A stretch of DNA of 64,000 nucleotides from an uncultured Porphyromonadaceae bacterium (GTDB lineage Bacteria > Bacteroidota > Bacteroidia > Bacteroidales > Muribaculaceae), in NCBI GenBank assembly GCA_902470475.1, contig CABRGT010000004.1:1-64000 (forward strand), written 5' to 3'. Below are positions 1 to 6,428 of the stretch, piece by piece. Position 1 is the stretch's first letter; each line of letters starts with the position of its first letter. The notes under the pieces were generated by a model. The model saw only the letters and a program-made list of their open reading frames with translations. It was not told the DNA's origin and ran no database searches. The position numbers were made by a program, and so were the translations under genes.

Positions 1-13
1 TCGCCGAGTTCTT

Positions 14-34
14 CAAAGTTATTGCCTAATTTTG
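14..34. promoter_or_regulatory. back-to-back divergent -7 elements at left edge
   Basis: CAAAGTTA at 14-21 reads TAACTTTG on the minus strand, and TAATTTTG at 27-34 is the same element on the plus strand; both fit the Bacteroidales -7 consensus TAnnTTTG. The minus copy probably drives a gene beyond the left edge. The plus copy faces a stretch without a convincing gene. No good -33 partner was found for either, so the call is tentative. An A/T-rich inverted repeat (aaaaatttga at 128-137, tcaaattttt at 140-149) lies downstream. Confidence 0.35.
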
Positions 35-159
35 CACTTGCAGGTAGAATCTGCGCAGGATCCATATTCTAATCCCGACCCGAGCATACATTTCGACAAC
101 CGACGCGTGCGCCGCCACAACCTCAACAAAAATTTGAACTCAAATTTTTACACACAGCA

Positions 160-191
160 TTTGTTATATATAAGTCAATTTGTTAAATTTG
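160..191 (+). promoter_or_regulatory. promoter of the alpha-amylase gene
   Basis: TTTG at 160-163 and TAAATTTG at 184-191 are separated by 20 bases, which matches the Bacteroidales sigma-ABfr promoter pattern. Transcription would begin near 198, leaving a leader of about 35 bases before the ATG at 232. Confidence 0.6.
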
Positions 192-231
192 CAACTGATT
201 TTATTCATACTTAACTATATCTGCATAACAC

Positions 232-1653
232 ATGAAAATCACTCACATGCTGATAGGGCTGCTGGCCTGCGCACCGGCCGCAAACGCTATCACTCCCGCG
301 ACTGCTCCCACGGAGGACGATGTTATTCTGCACGCATGGTCATGGTCGCTCGACACAATCGCCGCCAACATGAAGGATATCGCGTCGGCCGGATACACTT
401 TCGTACAGACCTCACCCGTACAGGCCTGCTATATCGGCGACGGGGGCGGCATGGCTCTTTTCAGCGAAGAAGGCGACCCGGTAATGGGCAAGTGGTACTA
501 TTACTACCAGCCTACCGACTGGACCATCGGCAACTATATGCTGGGCACACGCGATGATTTCCGCGCTATGTGCGACAGCGCCTACGCGTACGGCGTGCAG
601 GTAATCGTCGATGTCCTGCCCAACCACACTGCCATCGATCACCATGCAGTGCTTCCGGGTCTTGACAACGCCGTCGGAGGCCATGAGAACCTGTATCACG
701 CCAACGGCTTCACACCCATCACAGACTACAACGACCGCATGCAGTGCACTACCGGCGAGATGGGCGGACTTCCCGACGTAAACACTGAAAATCCCGACTT
801 CCAATATTATTATCTGCAGTACGTCAACGACCTGATCAATCTTGGCGCACGCGGCTTCCGCTATGACACAGCCAAGCACATCGGCCTTCCCTCCGATCCG
901 CTTGATCCCAAAGCCACCGTCAACAACTTCTGGGACGTGGCTACTGGCCGCCAGGGTGTCAAAGGTCTTTCACTACTGATGCCCGACAGCCTATTCATAT
1001 ACGGCGAAGTACTTCAGGACCGCAACGTTCCCGAGGCCGGCTATGCCGAATACATGGATCTGACAGCCAGCGCCTACGGACATGAGCTCCGCGACGCCCT
1101 CCGGGCCGGAAAGGTCGACACAGATCTGCTCACCAACTGGCACCACACCATGACGCCCGACCGCCTCGTGACATGGGTAGAGAGCCACGATACATACTGC
1201 AACGCGCACGAATCGGCCGACATGACAGACGAGCAGATGCGCATGGGATGGGTATTCCTGACCGCACGCCAGCACGGACGCCCGCTGTTCTTCAGCCGCC
1301 CGGCCGGCAGCACACGCGACAACTACTGGGGCAACAACCGTATCGGCGCGCGCGGAAACGATGAATTCTTCCATCCGGAAGTTGTCGCCGTGAATAATTT
1401 CCGTTCGGCAATGAGCGGACAGGCTGAAAGCATATACACCGCCGCCGACAATTCCGTGGTCGAGATCTGCCGCGGCGATGCGGGTGCAGCCTTGGTCAAC
1501 TTCAGCGGCAAAGAACAGAAAGCCAAAGTAAAGACGACTCTTGCCGACGGGCAGTACACCGATGTCGTCAATGGCGCGCACTTTACGGTCAAGAACGGCA
1601 TTCTTGAAGGCCGACTCTCTCCCCTGACTTCCTACATACTCTATTCAATCTGA
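232..1653 (+). CDS. secreted alpha-amylase, glycoside hydrolase family 13
   Basis: The 473-residue protein hydrolyses alpha-1,4-glucan (starch-type) linkages. A signal peptide covers about residues 1-19 and ends in AANA, so the enzyme is exported. The four conserved GH13 regions are all visible: DVLPNH (127-132), GFRYDTAKH (208-216, nucleophile Asp212), YGEV (257-260, acid/base Glu259) and VESHD (316-320, Asp320). The last third forms the short all-beta C domain usual for the family, and no starch-binding module is present. It has its own promoter and a strong terminator, and no SusCD neighbours within the window, so it looks monocistronic. Periplasmic versus surface location cannot be told from the sequence. 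The ATG at 232 is the only start that gives a clean signal peptide. Confidence 0.9.
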   Translation: MKITHMLIGLLACAPAANAITPATAPTEDDVILHAWSWSLDTIAANMKDIASAGYTFVQTSPVQACYIGDGGGMALFSEEGDPVMGKWYYYYQPTDWTIGNYMLGTRDDFRAMCDSAYAYGVQVIVDVLPNHTAIDHHAVLPGLDNAVGGHENLYHANGFTPITDYNDRMQCTTGEMGGLPDVNTENPDFQYYYLQYVNDLINLGARGFRYDTAKHIGLPSDPLDPKATVNNFWDVATGRQGVKGLSLLMPDSLFIYGEVLQDRNVPEAGYAEYMDLTASAYGHELRDALRAGKVDTDLLTNWHHTMTPDRLVTWVESHDTYCNAHESADMTDEQMRMGWVFLTARQHGRPLFFSRPAGSTRDNYWGNNRIGARGNDEFFHPEVVAVNNFRSAMSGQAESIYTAADNSVVEICRGDAGAALVNFSGKEQKAKVKTTLADGQYTDVVNGAHFTVKNGILEGRLSPLTSYILYSI

Positions 1654-1675
1654 AACGTACACACTCAGCATACCA

Positions 1676-1715
1676 CGCCGGAGGGGCATTACAGGCCCCT
1701 CCGGCGTTTTCTTTT
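1676..1715 (+). terminator. intrinsic terminator after alpha-amylase
   Basis: A perfect 12-bp stem (cgccggaggggc at 1676-1687 with gcccctccggcg at 1695-1706), a 7-base loop and a T-rich tail (ttttcttttt) follow the amylase stop by about 20 bases. Confidence 0.9.
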
Positions 1716-2039
1716 TGTCAGTAAACTATCCGATTGCATCAGTCTGATACCAATCTGTAAGCATCGGGCTGTGACCAACAGCACCAACCATTATCCGCAC
1801 AATCAAAAAGTCAGCAAAATCTTATATAATGCCATTCTACAATTATGTTTTACAACATATAGTAAGCAAGAGTATTATATTTAACACTTTTTAATGTTTT
1901 AGAAAATGTTAAGCTTTTGGATTGAAAAGAAACAATTCCGTACATTTTTAGACTGATTTTAATTAAAAAACATCTGATTTTATTGAATATTTGCTTAAAA
2001 ACACTCTTCCGGCGCACTTCTGATGAAATATCATGGGTA

Positions 2040-2069
2040 TTGACAATTAAATTTTAATGCTTAACTTTG
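2040..2069 (+). promoter_or_regulatory. orphan promoter in the amylase-rng gap
   Basis: TTG at 2040-2042 and TAACTTTG at 2062-2069 are 19 bases apart, a full-consensus Bacteroidales promoter pointing rightwards. The next plus-strand gene is over 4 kb away, so the transcript it starts should be a short RNA ending at the terminator at 2197-2227. Confidence 0.6.
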
Positions 2070-2077
2070 CATCGGAA

Positions 2078-2137
2078 ATGAAACGACAACCTATGCTTTT
2101 TCATAGAAAATACTACACACGTCATAGTGGAATTTAA
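2078..2137 (+). CDS. possible 19-residue basic peptide inside the orphan transcript
   Basis: ATG at 2078 opens a 19-codon frame ending in TAA at 2135-2137. The peptide has no membrane segment and is strongly basic: five Lys/Arg and two His with no acidic residue. The ATG lies 8 bases after the -7 element, so the message would be nearly leaderless. A chance frame of this length is common, so this is only a possibility to weigh against a non-coding RNA. Confidence 0.15.
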   Translation: MKRQPMLFHRKYYTRHSGI

Positions 2138-2196
2138 TCAAAGATCTGGAATAGACATATTAATCTAACATTAAGTACACAGTATGTTTACAAAAA

Positions 2197-2227
2197 ACGG
2201 ATGGTCTGAGAAGATCGTCCGTTTTTT
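2197..2227. terminator. bidirectional terminator of the orphan transcript
   Basis: An 11-bp stem closed by a GAGA tetraloop (acggatggtct at 2197-2207, agatcgtccgt at 2212-2222, two G-U pairs) is followed by six T on the plus strand. It is preceded by six A, so it can also stop minus-strand transcripts coming from rng. Confidence 0.8.
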
Positions 2228-2268
2228 GTATCCGGCCAACAACAGGGGGCATAGTAATTAAACAACAT

Positions 2269-2290
2269 CGCCCGACCAAATGGCCGGGCG
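2269..2290 (-). terminator. hairpin after rng
   Basis: A 9-bp G+C-rich stem with a 4-base loop lies about 30 bases beyond the rng stop on the minus strand. Its T-tract is weak; the A-run at 2192-2197 belongs to the second hairpin further on, which probably completes termination. Confidence 0.5.
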
Positions 2291-2322
2291 ACAGGTTATT
2301 CATTCGACGAATACGTAAGATT

Positions 2323-4617
2323 TTATTCCTTGTCAGATCTTGGAGCGGTGACAGACTCCGCCGGCGGAAGCGCAAGAACAGGCTCGGCCAACGCCGGATT
2401 TTCAGCCACCTCAGCAGTCGCTGCCGACTTTGCCTTACGGGGGCGGCGAGCGGTCTTCGGACGCTGCTCGGCGGATGCGGCAACGCTGTCATCAGAGTCA
2501 GTTACAGCGACTGACTCTGTATCGGCAACATTCCCATTTTCGGACTCAGGCTTGCGCGGACGGCGTGTCCTGGATTTGACCGCCTTCGGCGCAGCCGATC
2601 CCTTATCGGATTCTACGGCAGTTGCCACAGCCTCGGTTTTCGGTTCACTGGCCGCAACAGAAGCCTTTGGCACTAAATCTTCTCCGGACTTAGAGTCGGC
2701 ACAGCCATCAGTATCCGGCCGCGCGGTCGCTTCAGATGCGGGCTTCGGTTCCGGTGCAAGGGTCGGCTCTGACTTGAGCTGCTTCGGAGCTTTGGGTTTT
2801 GCCTCGGAGATAGGTTGCGTCTCATCCGGGGACATATCCCCGGAGGCAATGGATTCGGCAGCAGCAGCTGCGGCAGCGGCTGCCTCAGCCTCCTTGCGCA
2901 GGCGTCTGCGGCGGCGCGACTTGGCCGACTTGCTCTCGCCGGTGCCGGGGGCGGGTATCGGCTTGTCTTCGGCAGCCGACTCTTCATCGGCACTTTCGCC
3001 ACGCTTCTTGGCCTTGTTCTTGACTTTCTCGACCGATGACGTTTCCATATCTTTTTCGTCCTTGAGTTCGATCTCGTTACGATCCTTGTCAAGAACTCTG
3101 TACTGTAGATATGCGAGCGACTCGTCAGCTATAATCTTGAATTTCCCGCCAAGAACCCGACGCCATTTCCGGTAAATCGAAGTAAGCCATCCACGCTTGA
3201 TGTAAGCCTCGACAAACGGATGTATATACATCACGAAGTCACGCATCTGCAAAGTGTTGACAAGATAGTCGAGCTTCTCGAACAGCGTATCGGTAAAGAG
3301 CAGCGACGGCTGTATCTCGCCCTTGCCGAAGCAGCAGGGGCAGTTTTCGGAAGTGGTGATGTCGAGAGCCGGGCGGACACGCTGACGGGTAATCTGCATC
3401 AGACCGAACTTACTCAGCGGCAGAATATTGTGCCGGGCTCGGTCATTGGCCATCACCTCGCGCATATGCTCGTACAACTGCTGCCGGTGCTCGCCTTTGC
3501 TCATATCGATAAAGTCGACCACAATGATGCCGCCCATATCGCGCAAACGCAACTGACGGGCTATCTCGTCGGCCGCACGCAGATTTACCTCGAGGGCATT
3601 GCTTTCCTGATCGTTGGCCGCGCGGGAACGATTTCCTGAATTGACGTCGACCACATGAAGCGCTTCAGTGCTTTCGATGATAATATAGGCGCCTGACCGG
3701 AAAGACACTGTCTTGCCGAACGACGACTTGATCTGCCGCGTGATCGAGAACGTGTCGAATATCGGTTCCTGCTTTGTGTACAGCTTGACTATGTCGGCGC
3801 GTTCGGGAGCTATAAGAGACACATAGTTCTTGATCTGATGAAAAGTATCCTCATGATTGACGTGAATCGACTCGAACGAGGGGCTGAACACGTCGCGGAG
3901 CATGCCTACGATGCGGCTTTCCTCTTCAAATACCAATGCCGGGGCAGTAGCTTTCTGAGCCTTGGCCACGGTACTGTTCCAGCAGTTGACCAGTGTCTTG
4001 AGTTCGTTGATAAGTTCAGCGACACGCTTGCCTTCGGCCGACGTGCGCACTATGACGCCGAAATTGCGGGGCTTGATGCTTTCGATAAGCTGGCGTAGGC
4101 GCATTTTCTCTTCAGTCGATTTGATCTTCTGCGAGATGGAGATCTTGTCGCTGAAAGGTATCAGCACCATGAAACGCCCGGTGAAAGTGATGTCGGTAGT
4201 GAGGCGCGGACCTTTTGAAGAGATAGGCTCTTTGACGATCTGTACCAGGAGTTCCTGCCCCTGTTTGAGCGTATCGGATACCGTGCCGTTCTTATCGATA
4301 TCGGGAAGCAGGTTCATTTTCTCGACAGACGGCACCTTCTTGCCGTCGCCGCCGAGCAATGCACTCACATAGGCTTCGTAAGAAGCAAAGTGAGCACCAA
4401 GATCCAAATAGTGGAGGAATGCATCTTTCTCGTATCCGACATTGACAAAGGCAGCATTCAGCCCCGGCATCAGCTTCTTGACCTTAGCCAGGTAGATGTC
4501 GCCAACAGCGTAGGAGATGTTACGGGCCTCCTTCTGCAGCGATACCAGCCTCGAATCCTCGAGAAGGGCTATCGACACTTCAGACGGCTGAACATCTACG
4601 ATAAGTTCACTTTTCAT
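2323..4617 (-). CDS. rng: ribonuclease G/E family endoribonuclease with long low-complexity C-terminal tail
   Basis: This is a 764-residue single-strand-specific endoribonuclease for rRNA maturation and mRNA turnover. I chose the ATG at 4617 (MKSELIVDVQP) because family members begin there; an upstream in-frame ATG at 4689 would add 24 unrelated residues. An S1 domain lies at about 35-125. The catalytic aspartates are seen as VVDVNSG (Asp324) and VVDFIDM (Asp368), and the Zn-link as CPCCFGKG just after residue 420. The catalytic core ends near residue 510. The remaining 250 residues are rich in Ala, Glu, Lys and Pro, with an uninterrupted poly-Ala run and basic patches (SRRRRRLRK, RTRRPRK). 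This tail is much longer than in RNase G and recalls the disordered scaffold half of RNase E. Whether it recruits partners is unknown. Confidence 0.92.
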   Translation of the reverse strand: MKSELIVDVQPSEVSIALLEDSRLVSLQKEARNISYAVGDIYLAKVKKLMPGLNAAFVNVGYEKDAFLHYLDLGAHFASYEAYVSALLGGDGKKVPSVEKMNLLPDIDKNGTVSDTLKQGQELLVQIVKEPISSKGPRLTTDITFTGRFMVLIPFSDKISISQKIKSTEEKMRLRQLIESIKPRNFGVIVRTSAEGKRVAELINELKTLVNCWNSTVAKAQKATAPALVFEEESRIVGMLRDVFSPSFESIHVNHEDTFHQIKNYVSLIAPERADIVKLYTKQEPIFDTFSITRQIKSSFGKTVSFRSGAYIIIESTEALHVVDVNSGNRSRAANDQESNALEVNLRAADEIARQLRLRDMGGIIVVDFIDMSKGEHRQQLYEHMREVMANDRARHNILPLSKFGLMQITRQRVRPALDITTSENCPCCFGKGEIQPSLLFTDTLFEKLDYLVNTLQMRDFVMYIHPFVEAYIKRGWLTSIYRKWRRVLGGKFKIIADESLAYLQYRVLDKDRNEIELKDEKDMETSSVEKVKNKAKKRGESADEESAAEDKPIPAPGTGESKSAKSRRRRRLRKEAEAAAAAAAAAESIASGDMSPDETQPISEAKPKAPKQLKSEPTLAPEPKPASEATARPDTDGCADSKSGEDLVPKASVAASEPKTEAVATAVESDKGSAAPKAVKSRTRRPRKPESENGNVADTESVAVTDSDDSVAASAEQRPKTARRPRKAKSAATAEVAENPALAEPVLALPPAESVTAPRSDKE

Positions 4618-4909
4618 TTCTTGTCGGTTACAATACGGTGGGTGCATGGATCGGAGTGACGTAGACTCCGCTTTCATTAAAAAAATCAAAGGAGCAAACC
4701 CTGAGTTGACGCCGATGGCGTTTGTCAGATAGTCCCTCCTTTTGATCTGTCACAGAACTGTCAAGCAGATCGCTGCACCGTTCCCGGTCTGAGATCAGAA
4801 CCGGGTGGCGGCTTGCGATATTACCTAAAGTCTTATCCGCCGGATGTCGTCGGCGCGTGGATTCACGAAGCGAATCCGCCAGCGGCCGGAGACACAGCGG
4901 CGTCAGACC
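4618..4909 (-). promoter_or_regulatory. rng upstream region with hairpins
   Basis: This is about 290 bases without a gene. Two inverted repeats are visible: cccggt...accggg with an inner ctga/tcag (4783-4805) and ggattc/gaatcc (4859-4877). Neither has a T-tract. No clear minus-strand TAnnTTTG element was found, so rng may be transcribed from the HU promoter through the small basic-protein gene, with this region as a structured leader. RNase E genes in other bacteria are autoregulated through such leaders; that is only an analogy here. Confidence 0.3.
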
Positions 4910-5002
4910 TTATTTCTTCTTCTTGTGACGGTTCATGCGAAGGCGTTTTTTACGCTTGTGAGTAGCCATCTTGTGGCCTTTACGTTTTTTTCCGCTGGGC
5001 AT
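4910..5002 (-). CDS. AURKAIP1/COX24-domain small basic protein, ribosome-associated
   Basis: This is a 30-residue protein (MPSGKKRKGHKMATHKRK followed by KRLRMNRHKKKK), more than half Lys, Arg and His. Proteins with this sequence pattern are widespread in Bacteroidota and are assigned to the AURKAIP1/COX24 family, related to the mitochondrial small-subunit protein mS38. A role bound to the small ribosomal subunit is inferred from that relationship. It lies 69 bases downstream of the HU gene on the same strand, so the two are probably co-transcribed. ATG at 5002 and TAA at 4910-4912 are unambiguous. Confidence 0.85.
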   Translation of the reverse strand: MPSGKKRKGHKMATHKRKKRLRMNRHKKKK

Positions 5003-5071
5003 TTGCGTAAATTTAAAGATTAATAATGTTGTGCAGAAACGAGGACGAGAGGAGCCGATCAGTATCGGGTG

Positions 5072-5353
5072 TTACTTTACGTTCTTGACATCCTCCATGA
5101 AGACCTTGGCGGGCTTGAATGCCGGGATCTTGTGCTCGGGGATGATAATTGTGGTGTTCTTCGAGATGTTGCGGGCAGTCTTCTCCGAACGTGTCTTGAC
5201 GATAAAGCTGCCGAAGCCACGAAGATATACGTTCTCGCCTTCCGACAGAGATTCCTTCACAACCTGCATGAACTTCTCGACAGTTTCGAGAACAAGTGCT
5301 TTTTCGATACCCGTCGACTTCGAGATTTCGTTAACGATGTCTGCTTTTGTCAT
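5072..5353 (-). CDS. HU/IHF-family DNA-binding protein
   Basis: This 93-residue histone-like protein bends DNA as a dimer. The N-terminal helical half carries MTKADIVNEIS and the beta-arm half carries the conserved GFGSF (residues 47-51) and a proline-containing arm (IIIPEHKIPAFKPAK). The length is typical of HU. It differs from IHF in lacking an obvious alpha/beta pair next door. A promoter lies about 90 bases upstream. HU-family genes are multicopy in Bacteroidales, so this may be one of several paralogues. Confidence 0.92.
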   Translation of the reverse strand: MTKADIVNEISKSTGIEKALVLETVEKFMQVVKESLSEGENVYLRGFGSFIVKTRSEKTARNISKNTTIIIPEHKIPAFKPAKVFMEDVKNVK

Positions 5354-5444
5354 TTTCGTTTATATTTTGCGAATTATAAGGTAATATTTCTCTATTCCCG
5401 GACTTCGGCGATGTTTTCGGCGCCGTTACCCGTTTTTGCAGCTG

Positions 5445-5474
5445 CAAATATCGGACTTTTTTTTGAATTGACAA
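5445..5474 (-). promoter_or_regulatory. probable promoter of the HU gene
   Basis: On the minus strand, TTG (plus-strand caa at 5472-5474) and GATATTTG (plus-strand CAAATATC at 5445-5452) are 19 bases apart; the -7 element has one mismatch to TAnnTTTG. The leader would be about 85 bases. Confidence 0.4.
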
Positions 5475-5548
5475 TAATAAATCGTTGAATTATTGCGATT
5501 TTTTCGCTTTTTTCCAAATTATTGACCGTTTTACCCCCACGTTCGCAA

Positions 5549-6190
5549 CTATTTGGCTTCACCGTCGAGTGGCTTTACCGCAGAGGATGGCGTCACTGCG
5601 CCTTCATCCCCGCGGAGCTGCCGTCCATCGCGCGTCGGGACAGCCGCAGCTGCCTGCCGGCCGACAGCCACTCCTTCGACAGCCAGCGCGAGTCCGTTGA
5701 CCACAAGGCCTATGCCTCCCGCAAGCATAATGGCCGCATCGGACGAACCTGCCGGGAGCGATGCTATATAGATTCCGACCCCGGCCAAAGCCACGGGGAT
5801 CAGCAGAAACCAGCTGCTGAAGAGCATCCGTCCCTGGCGGGGAAGAAGAATAAGAAGCTGTATCACGGCTGCCAAAATCATCAGCATACAGAACAGATAA
5901 GGTATCACGGCTACAAAAGTGGTCTTGAACACGAGCATCGACAGACCCAGAAGCACGGCCGCTCCGCTCGTAAGGTAGCTCAGTGTCACCGGCATCAGAC
6001 GACGTGAAGCGCCGTCGCGCCCGCGGCGACTACCGGCATACAGCACAAAATTCAGAATACCTGCCGCTATAAAAAGCACGCCGCCAAGCACCACAAGTCC
6101 GGCACTGCTGACTGTTGTATAGGTAATGATCAGTACCACGCCCGCTATCAGCGACAGCAAAGCCATGAAGAAAAAGCTGCGTACTTTCAT
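5549..6190 (-). CDS. DUF308/HdeD-like integral membrane protein
   Basis: This 213-residue inner-membrane protein has six hydrophobic segments in three pairs: about 4-24, 28-50, 68-90, 92-113, 120-144 and 151-175. They are followed by a 35-residue polar tail. The paired Gly- and Ala-rich helices with short loops resemble the DUF308/HdeD fold, whose E. coli member is linked to acid resistance. No catalytic motif is present. It stands alone between HU and the M16 peptidase and its function is unknown. The family assignment rests on topology more than on a motif. Confidence 0.6.
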   Translation of the reverse strand: MKVRSFFFMALLSLIAGVVLIITYTTVSSAGLVVLGGVLFIAAGILNFVLYAGSRRGRDGASRRLMPVTLSYLTSGAAVLLGLSMLVFKTTFVAVIPYLFCMLMILAAVIQLLILLPRQGRMLFSSWFLLIPVALAGVGIYIASLPAGSSDAAIMLAGGIGLVVNGLALAVEGVAVGRQAAAAVPTRDGRQLRGDEGAVTPSSAVKPLDGEAK

Positions 6191-6375
6191 TTCGTATTAT
6201 TATATATTATTAATGTGACAGACCGCATGAGGGCCATACCGTAATTTTTTCATTTTTCAAAGTTAACAATTATATCATTCTCCATGATTATCATTCATTC
6301 TCTTTTTTATTCGGAAAAGTCACCTAAGAATCAGCTGTTTAACATATATTAACACATCAATCTGCCATTTTTTAG

Positions 6376-6383
6376 TAATTTCG
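6376..6383 (+). promoter_or_regulatory. -7-like element before the M16 peptidase
   Basis: TAATTTCG matches TAnnTTTG except for one base and lies about 45 bases before the ATG. No -33 element at the usual spacing was found. Confidence 0.3.
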
Positions 6384-6428
6384 CCGTCAAATTTATCAGA
6401 AAATACGAATACATCTATATAATTTTTT

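Larger units (their letters stand above)
2076..2227 (+). ncRNA. candidate small RNA (promoter-to-terminator unit, about 150 nt)
   Basis: The stretch from the predicted transcription start near 2076 to the terminator at 2227 contains no gene of normal size. It has a small hairpin (ctatg/catag, 2091-2106) near its 5' end and a strong intrinsic hairpin at its 3' end, the layout of a trans-acting or housekeeping small RNA. A 19-codon reading frame (2078-2137, peptide MKRQPMLFHRKYYTRHSGI) starts almost at the predicted 5' end, so a leaderless small protein is the alternative. I could not match it to a known RNA family by eye. Confidence 0.35.

Noticed and set aside
128..149. Hairpin terminator at the left edge
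   Set aside because: The aaaaatttga/tcaaattttt repeat has only a 2-base spacer and no G+C core, so it is a weak terminator candidate and more likely A/T-rich promoter DNA.
32..214. 60-codon frame before the amylase gene
   Set aside because: Crosses the amylase promoter, has no motif and lies in low-complexity A/T-rich DNA.
2330..3175. 281-codon plus-strand frame opposite the rng tail
   Set aside because: Ser/Ala/Gly-rich complement of the repetitive rng tail, without promoter or start context.
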